A stretch of DNA of 64,000 nt from Leuctra nigra (Eukaryota; Arthropoda; Insecta; Plecoptera; Leuctridae): positions 37,523,017-37,587,016 of the forward strand of contig OW203763.1 in NCBI GenBank assembly GCA_934045905.1, read 5' to 3'. Below the pieces are notes generated by a model that was given only the letters and a program-made list of their open reading frames with translations, did no database searches and was not told the origin of the DNA. A program made the position numbers and the translations under genes. Positions within the stretch are counted from its first letter, which is position 1, and every line of letters starts with the position of its first letter. Shown here piece after piece: positions 52,800-64,000 of the stretch.

Positions 52800-54200
52800 A
52801 TCTTACTGATCCTAAATGTTGAAATAGTGTATACTCGGTATTTGTGATTTGCAGTTTTACAATAAGTGTGCGATGTGTCTTAATCCTATCATAACACAGC
52901 AAGCGCCACCAGTGAAATACCTATAAGCAAATCACAATTCACAAATAAATAATGGCAATAATACTAAAAAGTAAAAAGTATAATAAAAGAACCCTGTTAA
53001 ATTCCGTAAAATTATATGACCGGTTTGTTTCCCTAAAAAAATTCTGCTTTTTGGAGCCCGGTTTCCTGTAAGTGCTGCGAATAATTCTAACTAAAACACG
53101 AGCTATGCTTGGAGCCTTTAGTCTTGATGCACTGATTTGCAGTTATCTTTATGGATACTAATTGATACGTTGGACAATTTTGCCATTTAGGTACACTTGG
53201 CCATAAAGAAATGATCGGTGAACAAATTTCAATGACTGCTGGTCATGTTCCATAACAATCAATGCTTGTTATTACTTATTATCATTGAAATGAGAGGACA
53301 CCTACTAGAATGAAACAAGGAGATCGCTTAGACTGATTTATCAGATGTATTGGGCAATCATTTTAATTTTTAGTTGTGCCAAGTGTACCTTGACTGCAGA
53401 TTAATCAAAGATAACCTTTACCTATCGCTACCAATCGCTTTAAAATCCCAATAGCTCGTCTAACCTTTGGTAACAGTATACTTTACATGTTTCAAGTTTG
53501 TTGGACAAATGACTGAGAACGCTAACACCGCACAATTGCGTATTCTTTCACGATACACTATTTCCTCGAGACTTAGTCATACATCCAGTGCGATTGTTGT
53601 AATTGTAAAAGATGGCCGTCTTTAGCGAACATTTTTATCACATTCGCAAACACACCAATCAAATAATGTTCTTTAATGAATATGTAACGTAGTACCAAAT
53701 TACTACTCATTAAAATGTTCTACTATCAAACGAAAGTAGTAACATGTAAATATTTACACGTTTATCCCATTGTTAATAAACACTCGTTGAAGTATAACTT
53801 AAAAGTTTGACATTTGATGTTGATTAAAATCTAGTCTCTACACACTAGAAAAATCAAGTTGCAGTGAAAAAAACAATTTCAATTTGTTCTATCATAATGT
53901 ATAACCACATATTTTGAGGTAATTTAGTGCACTCGCATATAATTAAACTAAGTAGAAACCAAATGTAAAAACATGTAAAACGCAAGAAATCGATTGTGTT
54001 GTGTCTGCCATTATCGCTCAAGGGGTTCGCGAGCATTCTCTCGCATGAAATATAGGACTTGATCTCAAAAGTTAGTTACACAATCAACTTTTAGACTACG
54101 TGCCAGATGAGTTGTACCAGATGCGTCGACATCTCAGAAATGTATATTACACAGGTTATTTATCACTGTGGGATCTTTCCTTTCATCCCCAACAGGGTTG
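52800..54200. other. No gene seen
   Basis: AT-rich sequence without homologous frames or clear repeat ends. Lies between the minisatellite/MITE cluster and the promoter candidate. Probably 5' intron of LanB1. Confidence 0.5.
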
Positions 54201-54224
54201 GCGCCAGAGTGAAGTGGGCGTCAG

Positions 54225-54262
54225 GGTATTGACAGGGGGGGGGGGGGGGGGGGGGGGATGGG
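54225..54262. repeat. Poly-G tract
   Basis: A run of about 25 G flanked by GGCGTCAGGGTA and GGGCGTTAGGGTA copies. Assembly accuracy here is doubtful. Confidence 0.7.
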
Positions 54263-55144
54263 CCAAGGTGGGCGTTAGGGTAAGCACTCGCCCATCGAGT
54301 CTCCTGCTAACCCAATCTCTGCCCCCTCCAAAAAAGCAGTACCTAATTAAATTGTTTATTGTTATTTATATTGTAATATTTCGGTAAAATTGAACGAAAT
54401 AATAAAAGATATTTGTAAATCCTATTATTTGAAGCCTACTATATTACGTTATGTGCTATCAATGTGTATTTTGCTTAGTCAGAGTAAATACCTAGCTATC
54501 TCGAAGAAGCCATTTTTGTTTCTCGAGCTGATGTTTCATAATCTCATTCATACGCGTAGCTGTGGATTGGTGTTGATTGTTGAACCGTCTAGTGTGGATC
54601 TTGATATCAAATAGACTATCAAGATGACACCAGGACTGTGCTGTCAGCATTCTTGGGAACAGAGTTGGTTGGGGATGTCCACTCACATGTTTTAGAAATG
54701 TTAAAGCTGTTAAAGAGAGTTCAAGGCTCAAAATAACACGATCATGTGAGGGACCAGTGGTGCCAGTGATGATGAATTCATCGGTAAGCTTACAAGAAAA
54801 TATGTCACCAAAACTTTACACAATTTTTTTTTTCAAGACGTCCTAACATGAGAATTATATTAATAAATTAAATAGATAACGTATAATTTTACCATAATAC
54901 TCATTAATTTGGTACTGTACAGTAGAACCTCAGTCCATTCCTCAGTCATACCTCAGTCTTTCGTTAACCCTCTGTCAGAGAATGAACAAAATCCAACATA
55001 AAAAATTGCTCCTTATTTAGATACGTACTCCTACATTGTAAAAAAAAACTGTTGAGTTACAATTTCATTGTTTTATCACTAAATGAAACATCAGTGCCAC
55101 TTGCTCGTTCTGCAGATCATACAGAGTTCTGTATATTCTACACC

Positions 55145-55268
55145 AGTGGTTCTCAACCTCTTTTGCTCCATTCCCCCTTCACCGTTGTTCATAATAACAC
55201 CCCCCCCCCTCCCCCTTCCCAAGTGCATTCCAAATAGTAGTTAGTTACAAAATATTGAGAACCATTTA
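55145..55268. mobile_element. hAT-like MITE remnant (CAGTGGTTCTCAACC)
   Basis: Left end CAGTGGTTCTCAACCTC is the classic hAT end. Right end TATTGAGAACCATT is its degenerate inverse. A C-rich run lies inside. No clear target duplication remains. Confidence 0.6.
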
Positions 55269-56639
55269 ATTTTCTCTGCAAGTACCGGTATTCCAGGGTA
55301 AACATGTGTGTGTAAGGACACAAGTTTGCGCACGAACCCATGAGGTGTCTGTAGGAAGAGCCCTCCAGTCACATGTGACTGTGAGTCCGTTCCCTCACAA
55401 GTCACAAGTCACAGGTCCGGGGACATTTTGAAATTCAAATGTGAATTTGAACAATTTCTAAACGTTTTGGACAATAATTTTCGTTGATATGATATTATGT
55501 TACTTTAAAGAATGTCTTCACAATTATAAGAATATGTTTAAAAATACGTTTTGTATTTATTCATGGCACAATTCCCCACTGGAACCCTAAAATTCCCTGC
55601 TAGAGGACTGATCTACAATATGAAAATAACCCCGTCTATCTGGCAGACAAAATATCTGTTTTAAAACGAAACCACCCATTTCAATTAGTAAACCGCATCT
55701 AGCTCGTACCATGTCATGGATATTTTCTGCATATCAATCGAAATGCGTTCGTCTTGATTCAGTTCTTCACGTGGGCGTCGGACAAATAAATCGTCTTGTC
55801 ATTGGCTCATTAGCACAACAAGCACACGAGCCACTTGACGTCCAAGTGGGATCCACTCCCTATCCTGCTAGTGGCCTTGCCGTGATTTCCACGCACCACG
55901 ACCACTGCTGGGAGGGTTCCAGGAAATTCATGACATTCTATTGCAGTCAATTTGTAAATATTAATACATAATCATGATAAACACACTTATCACCCGAGAA
56001 TATAACATTTTCAATCATAATAATCAATGTCAAATCTCATGGGACATTTTGGCGGGAAAAACAGCATGTGATAAAATTCAGGATTATGATGTTATTTTAT
56101 AGTCCCCAACAATGAGTCCTACGGTGAACAACGGTGAATCCTTTGTTGCCATGGCAATATAGAAAGATATAACGTCAATGTCAATTTTCCTGTTTTAAAA
56201 TTAGAATAAATCTATCAAATTTTGTAAATTATTTCCTCGAAAACTATTCATATCCCCCAACAAAAATAATACGATGTTCAGGCACATCTTAACAATAATA
56301 AAATATCTGTTATTCTGAAATCTAATTTACACGAGAGTTCCCTATACGTTGCAGCAGAATATACCTACGATGCGTTTCAAAATTGCATCGAAACGACTTG
56401 AGATAGAGAACTCGAGAGAGGGCCGTGTTCAACCACGGACACGGAGGCTACATAATATACTTCTACAAGGAGCAATATGGTTCAGCGGTACGTAGGTACT
56501 GAGATTCACTATATGAGTTTCATACACCTTAACTTACAAGTTCTAGGATGACCATATAATTTTTTTTGAAAAGTCCTGTTCTGAGGATGCTTAGCAGGAT
56601 CAACCAAATGTTGAAAGTCAATAAAAACCGCACCAAAAA

Positions 56640-56892
56640 TCATATGTAGAAGGCCAGATGTCCAATTCACTGACTATGAGGTGAGCTAAAAAACCAGAGG
56701 TAATTCTGCGTTCGTCCAATCTATTTGTAATAGTGGTATGAGTCTATTGTGTAAGAGAATACTTTACAATAATTCTTGTTCACTACAGTCAAATGGCAAT
56801 TAAAAGAGCTTGATTATAATATGATTATTCCAAAAGTGTGCCAACGGAAAATTGAGAAAATGGAGATAGGTCCTTCTACCTCTGAGGTACAG
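56640..56892. mobile_element. 250-bp MITE family, copy 3
   Basis: Same interior landmarks as copies 1 and 2. Left end lacks the first dozen bases; right end CCTTCTACCTCTGAGGTACAG. Confidence 0.7.
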
Positions 56893-57181
56893 ATTGTCCC
56901 CCTCCCCCAACCCCAAGGAAATGTATTCCTGGCACGATAAATATGTTGACATCAGCGTGTCTCGGATACGCTTCCGGGATGGGCGATGAAAATGCAAAAG
57001 CTGGGATGGTTCCTATCGGATAGGCCACTGGCACCTCCTACCTAGCAGTGTCCTTATCATCACATCGCCATCACCCTCCAGTTGTGGCAAACAACTGGAT
57101 GGAAGGAAACTTCAGTCCATTTGAATCAAGTGATTATTACTTGTGCAGATAGTTTGCGGTCGAGATTGTAGCTCCTCCGAC

Positions 57182-57301
57182 CATTGGCGTGTGCTAGAGA
57201 ATGGGGGGGGGGGGGGGGGGTAGCTAAATACAATGAGAACGCGTACAACTTACAAGTGCATCAAATCTGATGCCCCCCCCCCCCCCCCCCTGACGCCAAT
57301 G
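57182..57301. mobile_element. hAT-type mini-MITE, 120 bp
   Basis: Ends CATTGGCGT / ACGCCAATG; flanks CCTCCGAC (57174-57181) and CATCCGAC (57302-57309) form an 8-bp duplication with one mismatch. A poly-G and a poly-C tract (about 18-20 each) are paired across it and could form a strong G:C hairpin. Confidence 0.7.
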
Positions 57302-57782
57302 CATCCGACATCCTCATTCTATTACGTCACTGGAAGTTATCCAGAAAAGCCATGCTGCTTTTGTTGGTCAAAGTTCAGTGGACTTCTAGTTCTATCGCAG
57401 TGGATTTGGATGTAACTTCCTGTCACTGACCACCTTTAACACCACCATCTTCAAAAGAATGTAAGATTGCGTCAAAAACGGATGCAAAAAGTGGAGGGGG
57501 AGGGGATGACCACCCTCTATCAAAACAGGTAACATTCAACTACAACTTTCAATCTTTCAAAATAGTATTTTTTTACAGACTCTTTTTCTTTTTTTGACTA
57601 TTTTCAGACTTTTTATTATCCTTTTACAGACTTTATTTTTTTTTTTTTTCAAAATTGTGGGAGTTTGGAATAATGATGTTGGGTTCATTTTACATTGAAC
57701 TTCCGTGTGTATGGAATACTCATGATAATGTTACGAGGAGCATTCTTCAAGATTTGCAAGATTTGCAAGATTTCAAGGAGTC

Positions 57783-57880
57783 GACTCCTTTCTGACTGAG
57801 GTATTTGTGCTTTCCCTCAGTCGGAGACAAACATGCTTCGAAGGTTCCTGACTAAAAGACCGCGACTGACTCCTTCCCAT
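57783..57880 (+). mobile_element. RTE/SINE-like dispersed repeat, further copy
   Basis: TTTCTGACTGAGGTATTTGT, CCCTCAGTCGGAGACAAACA, GACTAAAAGACCGCGACTGA. Same arrangement as 45666-45756. A CATCAT tract follows. Confidence 0.45.
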
Positions 57881-59549
57881 TTCTTCATCATCATCATCTC
57901 CTTATCATCTTCATACAGAATGGCATGTAAATCGCGGCTAGCCACGATCGGACTTCCAGACAAACTATCTGCTGTCGAGCCCCTCCTCTGTCTGGCCACC
58001 CCTGAATGTAGTTCGCGTCAATGATTAGGGAACACGTGTCTTTGGAGCCGGCATTTCTGGAGGACCACCCAGGGCCAAATCTCAGTCGCAAGTCAATCGG
58101 AACTCTACATTGCATGATTGTGGACGTGAAATGATTCCGAGTGCAATTCTGTACCTAACAGAGATTGTGTTGATGTGTTAGTTGTATAAGTAGAGTATCA
58201 CAGCAATCACTACTTAAACTACAAATTTTTAAAATATATATATATGAGTGCAGCAGAACTAGGTACCTACGATTTTGTGTTCATCTTACAAGTATCCTAC
58301 AAATTGATTTGATTTTTTCTGATTTCCTAGACAGAATTAGTCTCAGTATTTTGTCTCAGTATTTCGCTTCAAAATTGCACCAAAACGAATGACATTAACT
58401 TAAAATTTGATCGGTAAGGACCTACTACATAACATAACATGTCAGCAAAATGTTATTTCGAGTTTAGCCCCTAAAACTTTCTGCCCAATGTTGGCAAAAT
58501 ACAAAATTGCTTCAAAATTTAATATATAGATTTGTCTGATTTGCATGGTGATTCCACATCAGCATACGTTTGTTTAGATGGACTATGGGTTACACTACAC
58601 GTTGTCTACCAATTAGACTTTGGGCAATCAGTCTAGTAAATAATACAATATCATCGAACTATTTTCATATAAGTGTGCATACTGTGCTGCATAATATTTA
58701 AATCAAGAACTTTCACGTGAAGAGCTTCCAAGAAAAACATCCTTCTTGAATGCTTTAGAAGTTTCAGGATTGTTGATAATTAATTGAAATAAATGAACTA
58801 AAAAGAGGCTCATGAACTGAAATATTATGTTCCAAGTTGTGGTAGAGATTAGATACCGAAATATTATTTACTTTAGAATAGTTGTACATTTCAAACCACT
58901 ATACCTAAGTAATTCAGACAATGCGTTAGCGTTTATCAAGGTTGAAATGAAACTATTATTTAAAAAAAACTATTTGCGAATTGGAACTGATTATGCAAAA
59001 TTATGTACCTTTGCTGTCTCTTCAGGGTAGTTCAAATATTTAAGCATTGTTACTGCCTTGAAGAAACAGCGAAAAGATTGTCCCTGGTTCTTTTAGGGGC
59101 TGGTTTTTGGGAGTGATTTACTGTCATGGATGTATTCATTAGTGCTTCGAGTTCCGACAGTCGAAAGAATTCGAAGCTTGTCGGTCAGGCTTTTGACGAC
59201 GGCGCGATTGTGTACACAATTGTTCAAAAAGTCAAGAGTTCGTTCATTTTCTACCCGCAAGTCGCAACATAAAAAATTGTTGTGATTGAAGTGAACAAGA
59301 CCCATGCCATGTGTTGATCCCAATTATGTTATTGGCAATACGCATGTTATTTAGCTAATTTATACAAACTTCCCATTGACGACTGGATTTTAAACGCCAA
59401 AATAGTTTAAAATACTATTTTTTAAGTAAGAAAAATGACAGATAAGAGGCCAACTAAATATTTTAATAAAACTGTACCAATTCCACAAACAATAATCGCT
59501 ATGCATATTTTTAGTACTAATATATAATAAGAAATTAATCAACACTTAC

Positions 59550-59930
59550 CGCAAAAAAATCTTCAACACCCTCACTAGACACCAACACAACTTGCACGAG
59601 ACAGAAACTAGCCTAAAAATTGTCTTTGAACTGTAGTCGGTCGTAAGATGTTAGTTCCCTCAGACACACTCCCGTTTCTTCGTCATTGACATCAACCAAA
59701 GTTCACAACAATGAGATGAAACTACCTGCTTCGCTGTCCACCAGTCTTTGAATATTCTCAACTACTACACTAGAGAAGATCAATTTCGCATAGATTACCT
59801 CGTGAATTGTTTAATAGTTAACGATAGTTGTGCGACTGACAACTCCGAAAGACTGCTGAATCAAAGACAGGCACGACGTGAAGCTGAATGTGCCTCACAG
59901 CCGACCCGACTAGAGACGAAGATAGTCGGA
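59550..59930 (-). promoter_or_regulatory. Candidate noncoding first exon and promoter region of LanB1
   Basis: On the minus strand a near-perfect U1 donor (GCG then GTAAGTGTT) at 59549 follows about 380 bases of higher-complexity sequence without a sustained frame. A TATA-like run (TTTTTTATAAAAATA) lies at about 60030-60040, and a CT-rich stretch near 59945-59960. It sits between the sulfotransferase 3' end and the LanB1 signal exon, so a 5' UTR exon of LanB1 is the simplest reading. No transcript evidence is available, and the left boundary is a guess. Confidence 0.25.
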
Positions 59931-60049
59931 AGTTAACATTTCTTCTCGGGGGAGGAGGTACACTCTGTTCGAACAGCTGAGGAAACGTTCCTATACTCCA
60001 TGATTTTCAACTTGAAACTTTGGAATTATTTTTATAAAAAATGAAACAA

Positions 60050-62820
60050 TACTCTCAAAATGAGGTTTTGGAATTCAGGGTTGGATTTTAACATAAAATT
60101 AAACATATATATATCATATTATTAATTTGGATGTGTTTCTTCTCCATATAAACTACGGAAACTTTTTTGTTGGACGCAGCTTTACTACATTTTTTCAGAG
60201 TTTCAAGTGAAGATTGGAAATCGTAAAGAAAATAAGATTTTACAAATATAAGATGTTTCAATTTATTACTATAGATATGTACCACGGAAGTTTTACTAGT
60301 TTCGTTACTTGAAAGAGATAACTGCCCATTGGACATTGAACCAGCATTGACCAAAGCCGAGTCAAACTTCGTCTCAATCAACACAATTTTATTTCTGGGT
60401 TATAACATTTTCGTAGAAAAAAAATAACATCACGCTTTCGGCATCGTCGGTAAGGCTCCCTCTGGTTCATTTGGAGGATGTTCTATAAAATAATCTGAAG
60501 CTTTTACCCCTACACATCCGTTCTAACGCTTCCGTTCTTCTGATAGTAGACGCAAAACAACGAACAGAGAATGCCTTTCACAAGAGTAGTTGCTATGAAA
60601 ATTAATAATAAATCTCATTAGACGAGAAATTTAAATAAGCATCATATGGTTCATATTAGAAATTTGATTTCAGTGAGTTAGTAATGATTCGAGGAAACTG
60701 TTAATACAAGAAGAAAGATTTCGTAAAGAAATATAAATAATTTATCCAATTCTTTGAGAAACGTGTTTCTTTAACATCATTTAGTTTCTTTACTCCAATT
60801 TTATAAATGTAATATTTTATAATATTATAAAGCTTACATCGTATAAGCCACGAATTTAATACAATTGTGTTCCATTTTATTTACTTGGAAATGTATCGTG
60901 CATTGAAACCGTTCACTGGTAACTTGCAGCATTATATGCAACTTATGTTGCACGCGCGTCAAGCGGGTTGCATACAAGCAGGCGTCAGAAATAAAACCAT
61001 GTGCTTCATTCAAGCCGGTCAGAACCTCAGATCATAGACATCTCAGATCGTCTGCAAACGTCGACCTTACTTCAATAGCAGTATATTCTCCAGGTCTTCA
61101 CTCACCAATTAGTGTATTTTCGTTGTTTATTATTTTACATCGTCGGTACCACGTACAACCAATGTTTATTTGGTTTTGATCTTTACCCGATGAAAAGTAT
61201 CGAGTAAACATGAGAAGAAATGGACCAGCTGTTTTTTAAAAATTCTATTCAGAAAGGATTCATTGTAAATAAAGGTGTCTCTGAAGTATGTTGGAAAACA
61301 CTAAGAAATATTTTATTGAACATCAAAATAGACATTCGAATTTACTTTTTTATATTCCTACTAATGGGCCTGCCATCAGAAATTCTCCGATCCACATAAA
61401 ATTGAAACATTTAACAATTATTTCAAGCATCTGTCCCACACAACCGAAAAATACACAACCTGAACACTGGCGGAGTACATACACATTACATAATACTTAT
61501 AATGGGTAGAAAATAGCACAATATAGATACTACAGTATACATACACGCATAAATAGTAAATACTAGTAGTTGGCTACATATCAATGAGCAAACATATTCA
61601 GTAACCTAGTATATAATATCAATATGGTGAAAAACCACCAATCTCTCTTCCATAAGTTTCGAAAAAATTTAAATTGTGACCGCCTGGACAAACTTGTCCA
61701 GAATGAATTTCTTTATGAAAAGCGTTTGAAGTTATTTCTAAAAAAAATATATCCCCTAAAAGTTATATACGGGTAATAAATTGGATAAAAGTGGCATAAT
61801 TATTGCTAAATTTTAAACCCAGTAAAATTCTGCTCCGCTAATAACTTTTTGATTAACTTTTTGATCAAAATTTTTTAAAAACATCCCCGCATTTTAAAGA
61901 GCAATTCAGTCTTGAAAATGTGTTGCTTCGACATTTTCTATCATCAACGAGAGACAGTCACAATCCCAATATGGCAGTTTAGAGGTCGATCCTTTCTCTT
62001 AACAAAGTACTACATAAATACAAGAAATAGTTAATTGTAAAACGGTTTGTTACCTGCAATAAATATGTAAGTACCTTCAATGAGGTGCTTTGGACAGAAC
62101 GGACTGAGTACCTAATAACTACAAGGCTACAATGGATGGACAGTACCTACATATGTTCATTTAGTGTCAAAAATCACACTTGCACAGATAATACAAATTT
62201 TATACAAATAATGTTGAAATCATTAAAAAAATATGCTCTCAACAAAAAGAAATGGGAGGAATTGTCTGTTTTTCTTGCATTTGTGAAGTCGGTTAAAGAC
62301 ATTCAGTCTTTAAATTAACATGATTAATTTCTCTTCCAGTAAATCAGTCACAACATGCAATAGCTTACATTTCTTTAAAATATCAATAAAATTTTCGTGA
62401 AAAATTTGGCTAGTATGGTAGTTTTTACAGCTCTAGTTATATTCACATTAAATTTATATTTCCGTTAGCCCGTTAAAATGTACACTAACTGGAGGTTACA
62501 TATAACGAAGACCTTAAAGAGAAACCACCCCTTCGTGGAGGCAATACTGAGGCTAGGGACCACGTTAACAATAGGAAGAACTAGGGTACGTGTCGAAGGG
62601 TGGATAATTGCTAGCAGATCTAATGTTTGCGGTTTCTTGTTAGCTACCTAACTATCAGATCACATTTACTAATACCAGAGACTCAAAATATAAAAAATTG
62701 ATAGAAATACATCAGTAGGCAGTACATTTTTAAATGAACATATTGGTATTAGATAAAGCATTAAGTAGTCAATAATATATGATACGTCAATATGGCATAT
62801 TGGAAATATTTTTTCAATGA
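60050..62820. other. Intergenic / sulfotransferase 3' flank, no gene seen
   Basis: AT-rich, no convincing coding frame on either strand. The sulfotransferase 3' UTR must lie in the right part. An AATAAA-like signal on the minus strand occurs only near 61310, so the polyadenylation site is not fixed. Confidence 0.4.
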
Positions 62821-62822
62821 GA

Positions 62823-63503
62823 TCAACCAGCTTCATATCCAAAATATTCCTCCAAATCATACCCAAATAGCTTAAAGTCCATTGCATAAATTCTCTGCAG
62901 CCTCACGATAGTTTCCTCGTCCAAAGTCTTGAAATATTTGTCTAGATTCGAAGTTGTCGTAGATGGCTTTGGCGGTCTCGGAAACTCAATGGCCGATTCA
63001 CCAACTTGTCTCAGAATGAACTCGGAGTCTTGGTAAAGAGTCTCGTACTTGCCAATGATGTCATAATGAATCTTGCAAGGATGGCATAACTCGTGGATCG
63101 GCTTCCAATGCTCGTTGAATTCGCTATTTTGCTGACTCGTCAAGTATGCAGCAAATTCGGCAAAAGTGACATCATCGCCACGCTCCAGAGATTCTTTGGA
63201 CGCATTCCACCGATAATTCTTCACAATGTGGCGACCAAATCTTGCTTGGAAGTATTTCGAGCTGAGATAGTGTTGCTCCAGTTTGTTTCGAAAAGCCGAG
63301 AGCAAACGCTCGAGTGGATGACGAACGAACAAGAATTTGGTGTATGTTCGTAAGAGTAGATTTATGTTGGAGTCGGAATAGTTACTTAGTTTTGTGAAGA
63401 CTCCTTTCCCGTGAGCTGCATGAGCTGGAATAGCCAAGACGTCAGTTCCGTTGGCTTTGCCCGTTAGAATCATGAAGATTCGTTTCCAATTGGTACACGC
63501 AAC
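62823..63503 (-). CDS. Carbohydrate sulfotransferase, terminal exon (chondroitin 4-sulfotransferase-like)
   Basis: Encodes the last 226 residues of a Sulfotransfer_2 (HNK-1/CHST11-type) enzyme. Such Golgi type II enzymes move sulfate from PAPS to GalNAc or similar sugars of chondroitin/dermatan chains. It begins VACTNWKR, the second part of the 5'-phosphosulfate-binding loop, and has the 3'-phosphate-binding motif RHPLERLLSAFRNK at residues 61-74. Further family marks are CHPCKIHYDIIGKYETL and the C-terminal YAMDFKLFGYDLEEY before TGA. The acceptor (tactttcag, 63504-63505) is phase 0, so the PKV loop is split by an intron. The catalytic domain's start, transmembrane anchor and stem lie past 64000. 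It resembles the CHST11-13 group most, but sugar specificity cannot be told from this part. Confidence 0.9.
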   Translation of the reverse strand, partial: VACTNWKRIFMILTGKANGTDVLAIPAHAAHGKGVFTKLSNYSDSNINLLLRTYTKFLFVRHPLERLLSAFRNKLEQHYLSSKYFQARFGRHIVKNYRWNASKESLERGDDVTFAEFAAYLTSQQNSEFNEHWKPIHELCHPCKIHYDIIGKYETLYQDSEFILRQVGESAIEFPRPPKPSTTTSNLDKYFKTLDEETIVRLQRIYAMDFKLFGYDLEEYFGYEAG

Positions 63504-64000
63504 CTGAAAGTATGATGAGCACCTACAGTCATTATCTAGCATAATACAAATAGGTCATTAGACCAGGAGAACCCTTAATACTTCGAGAGCTACTTGATTA
63601 TTGTTAAAAATTGATTTGACAGAGTAATAGAAGAGACTTTAGAATAAATTGTCTAACTTATTTTTTATTATTTGATATTGGCAATCTGATCTTGTAAAAA
63701 TATGGTCTAAGACAAAAATTGTACCAATGAGTCCCGATTAGTATTTAGATAAAATGATTTTAAATACAATGAGTATTTAGCCCAAGTAATCGCAACGAGC
63801 CATAGAAGGTATTGCTAGGTACGATAGTTATAGCAAGCTAGGAAATACCAATTCAAATTGCACAATTATGCACTTTAATTTGATCTGAAAATTTTTATTA
63901 AGATTCTTTGGATCTTTTCATAGAATTTAAGTATGTACATGCTTAAATATATCATGTTTACTAATTCAACATTAACATTTAACATTTAAAGTAACAAGTA

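Overview
The window is eukaryotic nuclear DNA. It is AT-rich, has spliced genes with GT-AG introns, long introns, and many DNA transposons and MITEs. The recognisable proteins are animal extracellular-matrix proteins. The main gene matches insect laminin beta (LanB1) closely, so an insect or related arthropod is likely. I cannot fix the order or species from the sequence.

Layout: the minus strand carries nearly all of a laminin beta-1 gene, read right to left from about 49.5 kb to the left edge. I placed 25 exons with clean splice sites. Their reading phases agree at every junction and give about 1535 codons: signal peptide, LN domain, five LE repeats, laminin IV type B domain, eight more LE repeats, coiled coil, and a beta-specific Cys/Gly loop. 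An extra Asp-rich, phase-neutral exon (40608-40850) is possible. Roughly the last 240-250 codons should lie left of position 1. A likely noncoding first exon lies near 59.55-59.9 kb. At 62.8-63.5 kb, on the same strand, is the last coding exon of a carbohydrate (chondroitin-type) sulfotransferase, whose upstream exons lie beyond the right edge.

Introns and intergenic DNA are packed with mobile DNA. It includes hAT-type MITEs with 8-bp target duplications (one nested in another), PIF/Harbinger-type MITEs with TWA duplications (one nested in another), TTAA-flanked piggyBac-like elements and a deleted mariner. There is also a 3.0-kb element with 669-bp terminal inverted repeats and a decayed transposase, an almost perfect 827-bp palindrome, a Helitron-like end, and LINE and tRNA-SINE fragments.

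The most unusual structure is a 33-copy array of an 80-bp unit (49561-52195). It abuts the laminin signal-peptide exon. Read on the gene strand, every unit carries a consensus 3' splice site plus the first 29 bases of that exon, so the 3' splice site has been amplified about 33 times. The 915-codon plus-strand reading frame across it arises only because the unit has no stop codon in any of three frames.
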